Shown one piece after another: positions 16,701 to 25,136 of a DNA stretch of 64,000 nucleotides. Each line of letters begins with the position of its first letter. Within the stretch, counting starts at the first letter, position 1. Made by a program: the position numbers and the translations under genes. Under the pieces are notes generated by a model, which saw nothing but the letters and a program-made list of their open reading frames with translations, ran no database searches and was not told where the DNA came from. This DNA comes from Streptomyces sp. CB01881 (GTDB lineage Bacteria; Actinomycetota; Actinomycetes; Streptomycetales; Streptomycetaceae), in contig NZ_CP026498.1 in assembly GCF_002953255.1 (NCBI RefSeq), positions 9,056,506 to 9,120,505 on the forward strand, written 5' to 3'.

Positions 16701-17269
16701 CGGCCACCGCCGAGCTCCCGGCCGCCGGGGGCCTGCTGCTGAGGCCGTTCCGGGACGAGGACGCGTCCGCGCTGATCGAGGTTCACCGCGACGAGACGCT
16801 GCGCCGCTTCACCCGGTTCCCGGTGACCGACGCGGAGGAGGCGGCCCGCTGGCTCGACGTGCAGTACCGCGGCTGGGCGGACGGCGACCGGTACAGCTTC
16901 GCCGTCCTCGAACCGCGGGGCGCGCAGGACGGCCCCGCCGAGCTGGTCGCCAACGTGGTGCTCAAGCGCGCCGATCCCGGCGGGCCGTCCGCCGAGGTCG
17001 GGTACTGGACGGCGGCCGCCGCACGGGGCCGGGGCGTGGCGCCCCGCGCGCTGGAGGCGGTCACCGGCTGGGCGTTCGCGGCCTTCGCGGGGGAGGGGCT
17101 GCTCCGCCTCGACCTGCTGCACCAGACGGACAACCTGGCCTCCTGCCGGGTGGCCGAGAAGACCGGGTACCGCTTCGATGCGGTCCTGCCGGCCATGCCG
17201 CCGGAGTTCCCGCTGGACGGCCACCTCCACACCCGCCACCGGGGCGACGCCGCCGACCGGCCGGGTTAA
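16697..17269 (+). CDS. GNAT family N-acetyltransferase
   Basis: A 190-residue acetyltransferase of the RimJ/RimL-like type. It opens with LLLRPFRDEDASALIEVHRD, has the acetyl-CoA loop region TAAAARGRGVAPRALEAV, and ends with the RLDLLHQTDNLASCRVAEKTGY block. Start GTG overlaps the stop of the globin gene by four bases, indicating an operon with translational coupling. Substrate unknown; no functional link between globin and acetyltransferase is known to me. Confidence 0.85.
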   Translation: MTATAELPAAGGLLLRPFRDEDASALIEVHRDETLRRFTRFPVTDAEEAARWLDVQYRGWADGDRYSFAVLEPRGAQDGPAELVANVVLKRADPGGPSAEVGYWTAAAARGRGVAPRALEAVTGWAFAAFAGEGLLRLDLLHQTDNLASCRVAEKTGYRFDAVLPAMPPEFPLDGHLHTRHRGDAADRPG

Positions 17270-17309
17270 CCGCTGGACGGAGGTGAGGGGGCAGGTCAGA
17301 GTGGCCCTC

Positions 17310-17690
17310 ATGGCTTCTCTTGTGCGACATGTGACGATCGACTGCGCCGATGCCTTCCGCCTCGCCGGGTTCTGGGCGCAGGCGCTGGACAGCAAGGTCG
17401 GTGAGGACGACAACCCGGGGGACCCGGAGGCGCTGGTGGAGTCGCCGGGCGCCTCGCTGCTGTTCGTCCAGGTGCCCGAGGGCAAGACGGTGAAGAACCG
17501 CGTCCACCTCGACCTCCAGCCGCAGGATCGCACCCGCGACGAGGAGGTGGAGCGCCTGCTGGCGCTGGGCGCCACCGTCCACGACGACCGGCGCACCCCG
17601 GACGGCAAGGGCTGGGTGACCATGCTCGACATCGAGGGCAACGAGTTCTGCGTCGAGCGCAGCGCCGCCGAGCGGGCCGCCACCTCCTGA
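17310..17690 (+). CDS. VOC (glyoxalase/bleomycin-resistance fold) protein
   Basis: A 126-residue single-module VOC protein. The two beta-alpha-beta-beta-beta units read SLVRHVTIDCADAFRLAGFW and KNRVHLDLQPQDRTRDEEVERLLALGA, ending MLDIEGNEFCVE. Candidate metal ligands are His8, the HLDL histidine and the Glu of NEFC. Start could also be the GTG at 17301, since the best ribosome site is rather far from the ATG. It follows the globin-GNAT pair with a 40-bp gap and may be co-transcribed. Confidence 0.82.
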   Translation: MASLVRHVTIDCADAFRLAGFWAQALDSKVGEDDNPGDPEALVESPGASLLFVQVPEGKTVKNRVHLDLQPQDRTRDEEVERLLALGATVHDDRRTPDGKGWVTMLDIEGNEFCVERSAAERAATS

Positions 17691-17697
17691 CCCGTCG

Positions 17698-18279
17698 TCA
17701 CCGGTCGCCGACGGCCGCCCGCCAGGTCCACGAGGCCCTGCGCGGGCGGCCGTTCAGCTCTCCGCGCCCGGTGCACCAGAGCAGTACTCCGGCCGGGTCC
17801 CCGTCGTCCGGCGCCTCGGGGAAGAGCCGTCCGAGCACCCCCGCGCAGAGTTCGGCGGGCGGCTCCCAGGGCAGGCCGAGGCCCAGGGTGATGTCGTGGG
17901 TGTGCAGCAGCGTCTCGGCCACGCCCATCGCGGCGAAGCCGGGCGGGTCGCACGGCCCGTGGTGCCAGGCCCGGAGCCCGGGCGGTGCGGCGTCCAGCGC
18001 GGTGGCCAGCAGCTGCCCGGCGGCCGTCACCACCGTCAGCACCCCGGCGGGCCCGGCCTCCGGGTGCACGGTGAGGTCGAACGGCAGGTACCGGCCGGTG
18101 GGGCGGGCGGCGAGCTGGCCGGCGTAGCCGAGCAGGTCGTGCGCGATGTGGGCGGCGGTCTCCCGGCAGCTCCAGTCCAGCGGTCCGGCGGGCGCCGCCC
18201 AGTCGTGGGGGGCGTCGGTGAGCGGGCCGAGGGCGTGCAGCAGTTCGCCGAGCGCGGCCCGGACGTCGTCTCCGTTCAT
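17698..18279 (-). CDS. maleylpyruvate isomerase-like (DinB-fold) protein
   Basis: A 193-residue protein of the mycothiol-dependent maleylpyruvate isomerase N-terminal family. The helical bundle has the metal-type histidines in CRETAAHIAHDLLGYAGQL and ETLLHTHDITLGLGL. The C-terminal extension with VLLWCTGRGELNGRPRR is typical of actinobacterial relatives. Reaction unknown. Separated from the upstream same-strand gene by a strong terminator, so it has its own promoter. Confidence 0.75.
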   Translation of the reverse strand: MNGDDVRAALGELLHALGPLTDAPHDWAAPAGPLDWSCRETAAHIAHDLLGYAGQLAARPTGRYLPFDLTVHPEAGPAGVLTVVTAAGQLLATALDAAPPGLRAWHHGPCDPPGFAAMGVAETLLHTHDITLGLGLPWEPPAELCAGVLGRLFPEAPDDGDPAGVLLWCTGRGELNGRPRRASWTWRAAVGDR

Positions 18280-18306
18280 GGCGTCGAGCCTTCCATCCGC
18301 GAACGC

Positions 18307-18354
18307 CCGGGGGGCGGCTTCGCGTCGTGCGCACGACGCGAAGCCGCCCCCCGG
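18307..18354. terminator. 48-bp perfect palindrome, terminator
   Basis: Both 24-bp halves are exactly complementary with no spacer, centred on GTGC/GCAC. In RNA it would fold with a tiny loop. It starts 17 bp after the stop of the peptidoglycan-binding protein gene and separates it from the next gene on the same strand. Confidence 0.85.
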
Positions 18355-18371
18355 TGTCACCTGGTCGGTGA

Positions 18372-18764
18372 TCAGCCCGGGAGCTGCCAGTTGCAGTTGT
18401 TCATCCAGGCGCCGAGGGCGTTCTGGGTGGCCCAGTCGCCGACGTGGTGCGCGTTGTCGTAGGCCTGGCGGACGCTGGTCTTGATCGAGCCGCCGGTGGC
18501 CGGGCCGACGACGCCGTCCGGGTCGAGGCTGTGGCCGGACTGGTAGTCGACGACGGCGCCCTTGGTGAGCTGGCCGAACTGGCCGTCGGTGTCCAGACCG
18601 GCCGCGTCGACGTAGTTGAGCCCCTGCTGGAGGCAGGTGACCGCCGAACCACTGCTGCCCACCCGGAGGGTGGACGCGGCATTGGCGGAACCGACGCTCA
18701 GGCCGAGGACGGCGCCCGCACCGAGGGTGAGGGTGACGGCCCTGAGGGCCCACTTCTGCTTCAT
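18372..18764 (-). CDS. secreted peptidoglycan-binding domain protein
   Basis: A 130-residue exported protein. The N terminus MKQKWALRAVTLTLGAGAVL... is a Sec signal peptide with likely cleavage after SANA (about residue 29). The mature part is one PG_binding_1-type repeat (VGSSGSAVTCLQQGLNYVDAA ... DGQFGQLTKGAVVDYQ ... VDGVVGPATG in pattern), followed by about 35 residues with a Cys-containing tail (NNCNWQLPG). Two cysteines may form a disulfide. No catalytic domain is attached, so it probably only binds cell wall. A GAGGAG ribosome site precedes the ATG. Confidence 0.82.
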   Translation of the reverse strand: MKQKWALRAVTLTLGAGAVLGLSVGSANAASTLRVGSSGSAVTCLQQGLNYVDAAGLDTDGQFGQLTKGAVVDYQSGHSLDPDGVVGPATGGSIKTSVRQAYDNAHHVGDWATQNALGAWMNNCNWQLPG

Positions 18765-19254
18765 GGTTGAGCACTCCTCAGTCACACGGATCGCAGGAGG
18801 AGCCCCGTGCCTCTCCTGCCGCACGGAATCCTGCGCCGATCGGCGTGGTCCGGGAAGGGGTCGGGAACGGTTGGCTTGAATCGAACTGGTGTGCGGAGCA
18901 TGGCTTTTGCGTCCGCGTCCGCCGGCTGTTCGAAGCTCCCCGTCCGGCCGTTCGGTCGGCTTTCGGCGCGCCCCCGGTGCCCACGGCCTGCGGCCATCCC
19001 TCGTCTTTACCGAACGCCCGCCCGTGTCGCCGGCCGGGCGGAACGTGCGGCTCCGCCGCAACCGCCGGAGGGGCCGGGCGACGAGTCTTGGCTTGAAAGG
19101 GATGCGCCACCCCCGCCCGTTTGTTACAGCGGCTCGCCGCACGCCGTTCGCGCGGCCGCCGTCCGCGTGTCCGTGCCGCGTGTCCGCACGGCGGGCCCGG
19201 GCGGCGGGTGCTACTGGTGGACGCACGCCCCCCGGCCCGAGAGGCAGGTCCCCC
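18765..19254. other. 490-bp divergent intergenic region without a supported gene
   Basis: Lies between the minus-strand peptidoglycan-binding gene and the plus-strand NAD(P)-binding gene. It should contain both promoters. Frames on both strands are open but show no family match and no convincing ribosome site. Confidence 0.4.
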
Positions 19255-19902
19255 ATGGCCAGAATCGCCGTGATCGGTGCCAACGGCACCGTCGGCGCCG
19301 CCGTCGTCGCGGAGGCCGTCGCGCGCGGCCACCACGTCACGGCCGTCGTCCGCGACCCGGCGCGCTACCGGGCCGGGGAGGTCGCGGTCGCGCCGGGTGA
19401 CGTGCTCGTCCCCGCGGACGTGGCCCGTGTCGCGGCCGGGCAGGACGTGCTGGTGAGCGCCGTCGGCGGCGGCGACGGCCCGGGCCGCCGGGGGCTGATC
19501 GAGCCGGCCGCCCGGTCACTGGTCGAGGGCCTGCGGACGCTCGGCGGCGGGGCGCCCCGGCTGCTCGTGGTCAGCGGCGCGGGCAGCCTGGAGACGGCGC
19601 CGGGCGTCCGGGTCTGGGACGCGCCCGGCGTGCCCGAGCGGCTGCTCCGGGTGATGCACGCCCACGGCGCGGCCCTGGACTACCTGCGCACCGTCGAGGA
19701 CGTCCACTGGACCGCGCTCAGCCCGGCCGCCGAGCTCGTACCGGGCGAGCGCACCGGCCGCTACCGCACCGGGCTGGACCAGGCGCTCACCGACGCGTCC
19801 GGCCGGAGCTGGATCTCGGTGCCGGACTACGCCGTGGCCCTGGTCGACGAGATCGAGCAGCCGGAGCACATCGGCGAGCGGTTCACCTGCGGCGCCGTGT
19901 GA
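19255..19902 (+). CDS. NAD(P)H-binding atypical SDR protein
   Basis: A 215-residue Rossmann protein. The nucleotide-binding start IAVIGANGTVGAAVVAEAV and the NAD(P)-specific loop VVRDPARY match the atypical SDR group that includes NAD(P)H-flavin reductase-like BVR-B and YwnB-like proteins. LLVVSGAGSLE and DVHWTALSPAAEL are also typical. Lacks the classical YxxxK pair. ATG follows GAGGCAGG. Ends in a hairpin terminator. Function unknown; redox-linked or regulatory binding are both possible. Confidence 0.82.
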   Translation: MARIAVIGANGTVGAAVVAEAVARGHHVTAVVRDPARYRAGEVAVAPGDVLVPADVARVAAGQDVLVSAVGGGDGPGRRGLIEPAARSLVEGLRTLGGGAPRLLVVSGAGSLETAPGVRVWDAPGVPERLLRVMHAHGAALDYLRTVEDVHWTALSPAAELVPGERTGRYRTGLDQALTDASGRSWISVPDYAVALVDEIEQPEHIGERFTCGAV

Positions 19903-19945
19903 CGGCACGCCCGTCCGGGCTCGTCGGAGCCGGACGGGCGTGCCG
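19903..19945. terminator. hairpin terminator
   Basis: A perfect 16-bp stem (19903-19918 with 19930-19945) and 11-base loop begin at the stop codon of the NAD(P)-binding protein gene. Confidence 0.75.
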
Positions 19946-20050
19946 GGGGAGGGTCCGCCCGTCCGGGGTCGTCCGTGCGGGCGCCGGACGGGGCGCGCCG
20001 GGGGAGGGTCCGCCCGTCCGGGGGGCGTCCGTGCGGGCGCCGGCGGCCGG
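19942..20050. repeat. 55-bp direct repeat, two imperfect copies
   Basis: Two copies starting with GCCGGGGGAGGGTCCGCCCG at 19942 and 19997 differ only by small changes. The block sits between two convergent genes, next to the terminator, and echoes the terminator arms (GTCCGG/CCGGAC). A duplication of terminator-like sequence is the simplest view. Confidence 0.6.
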
Positions 20051-20058
20051 CCTGGGCG

Positions 20059-20841
20059 TCAGCCGAGCTGGATCGAGCGCTTCGCGAGCCCCATCCAGAA
20101 CCCGTCGATCACGCTGCGCTGACTGCCGAGGTCGGCCTCGCCGGCGCCGAGCGTGACGAACAGCGGGGCGAAGTGCTCGGTGCGCGGGTGGGCGAGCCGC
20201 CCGGCGGGGGCCTTCCGCTCGAAGTCGAGCAGCGCGTCGAGGTCCTCGGCCTCCAGGGCGCGCCGGCCCCAGTCGTCGAACTCGGCCATCACCGAGCTGA
20301 TCCGGCCGTCGGAGCTGAGCGCCCGCAGGTTGTGGGTGAAGAACCCGCTGCCGACGATCAGCACTCCCTCGTCGCGCAGCGGGGCGAGCCGGCGGCCGAT
20401 CTCCAGCAGCCGCTGCGGGTCGAGGGTGGGCATGGAGACCTGGAGGACGGGGACGTCCGCCTCCGGGAACATCTCCACCAGGGGGACGTATGCGCCGTGG
20501 TCGAGGCCGCGGTCGGGGATGTCCTGGACGGGCGTGCCGGGGGCGCGCAGCAGCTTGCGCACGCGTTCGGCGAGCTCCGGTGCGCCGGGTGCGGCGTACT
20601 GGACCCGGTAGTAGTGCTCGGGGAAGCCCCAGAAGTCGTAGACCAGCGGCACGGTGGTGACGGCACCGAGGGCGAGCGGTGCCTCCTCCCAGTGCGCGGA
20701 GACCATCAGGACCGCCTTCGGGCGCGGCAGGCCGGCCGACCAGGCGGCCAGTTGGCCGGGCCAGACCGGGTCGTCGGCGAGCGGCGGCGCGCCGTGTGAG
20801 AGGTAGAGGGCGGGCATGCGCTCGGGGGCGGCGGTGCTCAT
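20059..20841 (-). CDS. class III extradiol dioxygenase (YgiD/DODA type)
   Basis: A 260-residue LigB-superfamily enzyme. The histidines expected to bind the catalytic metal are visible in YLSHGAPP (His16), VSAHWEE (His50), FFTHNLR and RTEHFAPLFV. Members open catechol rings of compounds such as DOPA; YgiD-type proteins are often annotated as 4,5-DOPA dioxygenase-extradiol, but the natural bacterial substrate is usually unknown. Divergent from a MarR regulator, with two operator-like repeats in the gap. MarR regulators commonly sense phenolic compounds, which fits. Confidence 0.85.
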   Translation of the reverse strand: MSTAAPERMPALYLSHGAPPLADDPVWPGQLAAWSAGLPRPKAVLMVSAHWEEAPLALGAVTTVPLVYDFWGFPEHYYRVQYAAPGAPELAERVRKLLRAPGTPVQDIPDRGLDHGAYVPLVEMFPEADVPVLQVSMPTLDPQRLLEIGRRLAPLRDEGVLIVGSGFFTHNLRALSSDGRISSVMAEFDDWGRRALEAEDLDALLDFERKAPAGRLAHPRTEHFAPLFVTLGAGEADLGSQRSVIDGFWMGLAKRSIQLG

Positions 20842-20860
20842 GGCGGCTCCTCGGCTACTA

Positions 20861-20913
20861 GTTCAAATTTAAACCTCGACACCTCGAAGGTACACCTTGG
20901 TTCGAATTTGAAC
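20861..20913. promoter_or_regulatory. twin MarR operators
   Basis: Two near-identical AT-rich palindromes, GTTCAAATTTAAAC (20861-20874) and GTTCGAATTTGAAC (20900-20913), lie in the 92-bp gap between the dioxygenase and MarR genes, 39 bp centre to centre. One sits close to each start codon. They stand out strongly from the GC-rich surroundings. Confidence 0.75.
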
Positions 20914-20933
20914 AACAGGAGTACGCTTCCCCC

Positions 20934-21500
20934 ATGCCCTCCATGCCTTCCACGCCCTCCGCGAACGGCCCCCGTTCCGCGGACGGCACGCCTCCCGCGA
21001 GCGGTCCCCGTTCCGTGGGCGAACCCCGTTCGGCGAACGACCCGCGCTGGCTCGACCAGGAGGAGATGGCCGCCTGGCGGGGCTTCGTGGCCGCGAGCAA
21101 CCTGCTCAACCGCCGGCTGGAGCGCCAGCTCAAGGAGGACTCCGGCCTCTCCCACACCCAGTACGAGATCCTGGTGCACCTCTCCGCCGCCCCGGCCGGC
21201 TCGCTGCGGATGACCGAACTGGCGGAGAAGCTGATCACTTCCAAGAGCGGCCTCACCTACCAGGTGACCCAGTTGGAGCGGATGGGCCTGGTCGGCCGCC
21301 GCTCCTGCCCGAGCGACGTGCGCGGCGTGTTCGCCGAACTCACCGGCGAGGGACGGGAGATGCTGCGCCAGGCCGCCCCCGGGCACGTCGCCCTGGTGCG
21401 CGAGCTGCTGATCGACGTGCTCACCCGCGAGCAGCTCGCCGTCCTCGCCGAGGGCCTCGGCGAGGTCAGTGCCCGTCTGCGGCTGGAGGACAGGGCGTAG
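20934..21500 (+). CDS. MarR family transcriptional regulator
   Basis: A 188-residue regulator. After a Ser/Pro-rich 30-residue N-terminal tail comes the MarR fold: LNRRLERQLKEDSGLSHTQY, LRMTELAEKLITSKSGLTYQ (recognition helix) and the wing RRSCPSDVRGVFAELTGEG. It probably represses itself and the divergent extradiol dioxygenase gene through the twin palindromes. A single Cys in the wing could allow redox sensing, but that is speculation. Its 3' end overlaps that of the convergent sigma-factor gene by 35 bp. Confidence 0.88.
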   Translation: MPSMPSTPSANGPRSADGTPPASGPRSVGEPRSANDPRWLDQEEMAAWRGFVAASNLLNRRLERQLKEDSGLSHTQYEILVHLSAAPAGSLRMTELAEKLITSKSGLTYQVTQLERMGLVGRRSCPSDVRGVFAELTGEGREMLRQAAPGHVALVRELLIDVLTREQLAVLAEGLGEVSARLRLEDRA

Positions 21501-22842
21501 CGGGCTTCCCACGGGCGCCGGCGTTCGTGTCCGCGCGCGTGTCGGCGCCCGCGCCCGTGCGCGTGTCGGCGTCGGTGCCCGCGGCCGCGGTCGGCCCGTC
21601 CGCGGTCGCGTCCGTGTCTGCCGCCCGGTCCAGCAGCAGCTCGCGCTCCCGTGCGTTGCGGGTCAGTGCCGCCGCCCGCTCGAACTCCGCCCGCGCCTCC
21701 GCCGCCCGCCCGAGCCGTGCCAGCAGGTCGCCGCGGACGCTCGGCAGCAGGTGGTACTCGCGCAGGGCCGGTTCCGCCGCCAGCGCGTCCACCAGCTCCA
21801 GCGCGGCCGCCGGGCCGTCGGCCATCGAGACGGCCACCGCACGGTTCAGCTCCACCACCGGTGACGGCGTCAGGGCCATCAGCCGCCCGTACAGCGCGGC
21901 GATCGTCGCCCAGTCGGTGTCCTCGTAACGCACCGCCCGCGCGTGGCAGGCGGCGATCGCGGCCTGCACCGAGTACGGGCCGGTGCCGGCCTTCTGCAGC
22001 GCCGCGAACCCGCGCCGGATCAGCAGCCGGTCCCAGCGGGTCCGGTTCTGGCCGGCCAGCAGTACCGGCTGCCCGTCGGGGCCGGTGCGGGCCGCCGTCC
22101 GGGACGCCTGGAACTCCAGGAGCGCGGCCAGGCCGTGCACCTCGGGCTCGTCCGGGGCGAGTCCGGCCAGTACCCGGGCCAGCCGCAGCGCGTCCTCGCA
22201 GAGGGCGGGCCGGAGCAGGTCGTCGCCGGTGGTGGCCGAGTACCCCTCGTTGAAGATCAGATAGACGACCTCCAGCACCGAGGAGAGCCGGGCCGCCCGG
22301 TCCTCCCCGTACGGCACCTCGAACGGTACCCGGGCCGTGGCCAGCGTCCGCTTGGCCCGGACGATCCGCTGCGCCACCGTCGGCTCGGGCACGAGGAACG
22401 CGCGGGCGATCTCCTGGGTGGTCAGCCCGCCCAGCAGCCGCAGCGTCAGCGCGATCCGTGCCTCCGCCGACAGCACCGGGTGGCAGGCGGTGAAGATCAG
22501 CCGCAGCAGGTCGTCGTCGATGTCGTCCGGCTCGGCCGGCTCCGGAGGCGGCACGTCCTCCAGCGACCGCCCGACCTCGGCGAGCTTGCGCGCGTACGTC
22601 TCCCTGCGGCGGACCAGGTCGATCGCGCGGTGCTTGGCGGTGGTCATCAGCCAGGCGCCCGGCCGCTCCGGGACGCCCTGCTCCGGCCACTGCTCCAGCG
22701 CGGCGACCAGCGCGTCCTGCGCCAGCTCCTCGGCGATGCCCACGTCCCGCACGATGCGGGTGACACCGGCGATGATCCGCGCGGACTCGATCCTGAACAC
22801 CGTCTCGACCGCCACGGCCGCGTTGCTCCCGCTCACGGCCAC
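21466..22842 (-). CDS. ECF42-type RNA polymerase sigma factor with C-terminal extension
   Basis: A 458-residue sigma factor. Region 2 includes ALEQWPEQGVPERPGAWLMT and HRAIDLVRRR; region 4 includes ALTLRLLGGLTTQEIARAFL and TVAQRIVRAKRTL. These are followed by the long C-terminal domain of the ECF42 group (VLEVVYLIFNEGY ... RLMALTPSPVVELNRAVAVS ... LLARLGRAAEARAEFERA), a TPR-like region thought to act in place of an anti-sigma factor. It is paired with a YCII/DGPF protein gene just upstream on the same strand, the hallmark of the group. The last 70 residues are a Thr/Ala/Asp-rich tail of low complexity, possibly extended by loss of an earlier stop. GTG start. Confidence 0.88.
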   Translation of the reverse strand: MAVSGSNAAVAVETVFRIESARIIAGVTRIVRDVGIAEELAQDALVAALEQWPEQGVPERPGAWLMTTAKHRAIDLVRRRETYARKLAEVGRSLEDVPPPEPAEPDDIDDDLLRLIFTACHPVLSAEARIALTLRLLGGLTTQEIARAFLVPEPTVAQRIVRAKRTLATARVPFEVPYGEDRAARLSSVLEVVYLIFNEGYSATTGDDLLRPALCEDALRLARVLAGLAPDEPEVHGLAALLEFQASRTAARTGPDGQPVLLAGQNRTRWDRLLIRRGFAALQKAGTGPYSVQAAIAACHARAVRYEDTDWATIAALYGRLMALTPSPVVELNRAVAVSMADGPAAALELVDALAAEPALREYHLLPSVRGDLLARLGRAAEARAEFERAAALTRNARERELLLDRAADTDATADGPTAAAGTDADTRTGAGADTRADTNAGARGKPATPCPPAADGH

Positions 22843-22910
22843 CCATCAGAGCAGCAGCCGGGGACCAGGGCAAACACGGCCGCGGAGAGTCGGGGCGTAC
22901 GCGGCGGGGC

Positions 22911-23285
22911 TCAGGCCTCCGGCGGGGTGGCGTCCCCGTCGATCTGGCGCAGCTCGGCGCCGACCGTCCAGCTCACCGGGTGGATCTCCAGGAAGCGCTT
23001 GGTCCACTCCAGGGCCTCGGCCTTGTCCTTGCATTGCATGATGGCGTAGCCGCCGATGACCTCCTTGGTCTCGGTGAACGGCCCGTCGGTGAAGCTGAGC
23101 TTCCCGCTCTGCCAGGTGATCCGGGTGCCGTCGGCGGTCGGCAGCAGCCCGGCGGTGTCGAGCATCACCCCGGCCTTGGTGATCTCCTCGAACAGCGCCC
23201 CCATCCGCTTCTCGAAGTCCGCGTCGAGCTGCATGTTCGGGGCGTCCTGCTCGTTGATGCGGATGAGGCTCATGAAGCGCGGCAT
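22911..23285 (-). CDS. YCII/DGPF domain protein
   Basis: A 124-residue member of the YCII family. It shows the MPRFMSLIRINEQD opening, the LSFTDGPFTETKEVIGGYAI core that gives the DGPF name, and EALEWTKRFLEIHP. These ferredoxin-like small proteins accompany ECF42 sigma factors across actinobacteria and often several copies are targets of the sigma factor. GAGGAG lies before the ATG. It lies 68 bp upstream of the sigma gene and is likely co-transcribed. Confidence 0.9.
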   Translation of the reverse strand: MPRFMSLIRINEQDAPNMQLDADFEKRMGALFEEITKAGVMLDTAGLLPTADGTRITWQSGKLSFTDGPFTETKEVIGGYAIMQCKDKAEALEWTKRFLEIHPVSWTVGAELRQIDGDATPPEA

Positions 23286-23309
23286 GGTGACTCCTCGGTC
23301 AGGAGACGG

Positions 23310-23353
23310 GGCCGTTCCCCGCCTCTCACCCCTGCGTCGAACGGGGAACGGCC
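23310..23353. terminator. hairpin terminator
   Basis: GGCCGTTCCCCG pairs exactly with CGGGGAACGGCC (23310-23321 and 23342-23353) across a 20-base loop, about 100 bp after the stop of the PucR-like gene and 25 bp before the YCII start. Confidence 0.65.
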
Positions 23354-23449
23354 GGATCGACAGCCGCCCGGAAATTCTTCCGGGGGATTTCCGCCGCGGC
23401 CACCGGAGCCGTCCCTCCCCGCCCGGGCTGCCGGGCCGGGCTGCCCGGC

Positions 23450-24949
23450 TCAGGCCGCCGGGGCGCAGAGGAGGGCCGCGCGGAGGTCGAGGCGGTCCTG
23501 GAGACGGGCCAGGTTGCGGCCGGTGAGGTCCTCGATGCGGCGGATCCGGTAGTGCACGGTGTTGACGTGGATGTGCAGGGTCTCGGCGGTGCGGGCCCAC
23601 GAGCCGTCGTGGTCGAGGAAAGCCGCGAGGGTGCCGAGCAGCGAGACGCCGTTGTCGCGGTCGTGGGCGGTGAGCGGGGCCAGCAGGCGGGTGTGGAAGG
23701 CGGCGGTGACCTCGGGCGGGATGCCGCGCAGCAGCCCGGCCAGCGAGTCCAGCTCGGCGGCGGTGCCGATCGCCCCCGACGGTCCGTCCAGCAGGTACCG
23801 GGCCTGGACCATGGCCGCCCGCAGCGGGCCCGCCGCGGCCGGGGCGGCCGGGCCGACGCCGAGGCGCAGGGTCCGCCGCCCGCTGAGGCGCGCCTGGAGG
23901 GCGGGCCGGGCGCGGCGCAGCCGGTCGGCGACCTGTGCGGCGGGCGCGGCGACCAGGGCGGCGGTCCGTCCGGCGCCGTCCGTCCCGGCGGCGTACGGGG
24001 CGTCCAGCGGGTGCAGCGCCTCGGCGAGTGCGTCCGCGGCCCACGCGGGCGGGGCGTCGTCGATCCGGGCGGCCACCGCGACCAGTGGTGCGCTCCCCGG
24101 CGTGCCCGCCGGCAGCCCGCAGGCGGCCAGCGGTTCGGCGAGGCCGGTGCCCCCGTCCCCGGCTGCCCCGGCCGTACCGGCCAGTGCGTCCAGCAGGTGC
24201 CCGGCCGTCCGGCGCCGGCCGCCCGCCTCGGCGTGGGCGCGGACGGCGAGCGGGGCGAGCAGTTCGGCCAGCCCCTGGAGCACCGGCTCGGCCGCGGCGT
24301 CGCGGGCGTGCGGCCGCAGCCGCCACCCGGTGAACGGCGAGCCGTCCTGCGGGCCGACCGGCAGTCCGAGGTCGCCCCGCCCGCCCGGCGCCGCCGGCCC
24401 GGCGACGAGCCGCCCGCCGGCCGTGGCGAGCGAGCAGTCCGGTATCCCGAGCCGCCCCACCGCGTGCGCGAGCACCTCGGCGGGGGCGGCGCCCGCGTGC
24501 ATCAGCTCGGCGAGCTCGCGCCGGACGGTGTCGGGTATCGCGGCGGTGTCCTGGGCGCCGGCCCGGAGGTCGCCCCAGAGACGCAGGTAGACGCGGTCGG
24601 TGACGGACCGGAAGCTGACGCCGGCGGGCACGGCGAGCAGCGGGATGCCGTGGGTGCGGCAGGCGTCGACCAGGCTGTCGGGGATGCTGCCGTGGGTGCC
24701 CTCCCCGGCGAGCAGGGCGGCGACGCCGGCGCTGCGCAGGGCGGTGGCGAAGCGGAGCGCGCCCGAGCCGTCGGCCGGCTGCCACCAGACCAGGCCGGTG
24801 AGGACGAGTTCGCCGGGCCGGAGGTAGCGGGCCGGGTCCTGGAGGTCGGTGGAGCTGATGCCGGTGGCCGGGCGGGCGAGCAGTTCCGGCGTGCCCCAGG
24901 CCAGCCGGATGTGCAGGTCGTCCAGGTCGAGCAGGTCTCCGACGATCAT
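23450..24949 (-). CDS. PucR/CdaR-type transcriptional regulator
   Basis: A 499-residue regulator. Residues about 1-125 form the purine-catabolism-regulator-like N-terminal domain (MIVGDLLDLDDLHIRLAWGT ... GELVLTGLVWW). A GGDEF-like middle follows, and the C-terminal HTH_30 helix-turn-helix has AETLHIHVNTVHYRIRRIED. The ATG at 24949 is preceded by AAGGAG; earlier in-frame starts are rejected. No obvious target operon adjoins it. Upstream lies a stretch of gene relics. Confidence 0.85.
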   Translation of the reverse strand: MIVGDLLDLDDLHIRLAWGTPELLARPATGISSTDLQDPARYLRPGELVLTGLVWWQPADGSGALRFATALRSAGVAALLAGEGTHGSIPDSLVDACRTHGIPLLAVPAGVSFRSVTDRVYLRLWGDLRAGAQDTAAIPDTVRRELAELMHAGAAPAEVLAHAVGRLGIPDCSLATAGGRLVAGPAAPGGRGDLGLPVGPQDGSPFTGWRLRPHARDAAAEPVLQGLAELLAPLAVRAHAEAGGRRRTAGHLLDALAGTAGAAGDGGTGLAEPLAACGLPAGTPGSAPLVAVAARIDDAPPAWAADALAEALHPLDAPYAAGTDGAGRTAALVAAPAAQVADRLRRARPALQARLSGRRTLRLGVGPAAPAAAGPLRAAMVQARYLLDGPSGAIGTAAELDSLAGLLRGIPPEVTAAFHTRLLAPLTAHDRDNGVSLLGTLAAFLDHDGSWARTAETLHIHVNTVHYRIRRIEDLTGRNLARLQDRLDLRAALLCAPAA

Positions 24950-25136
24950 CTCTCTCGCTCCTTGTGCTCCGCGCCGGACCATGGCCATCGCACTTGCTAG
25001 GCCGACCGGCGCATGAGCATCGTAAATGCAAGCCGATGACCTGTAATCCCCCTTGGTGGATCATCCAGTTCGAGCCCCCGCGGATGGTGTCCGGAACCAG
25101 TCGTCCGCACCGTTGCCGCCTTGCTTGAATCGGTGT

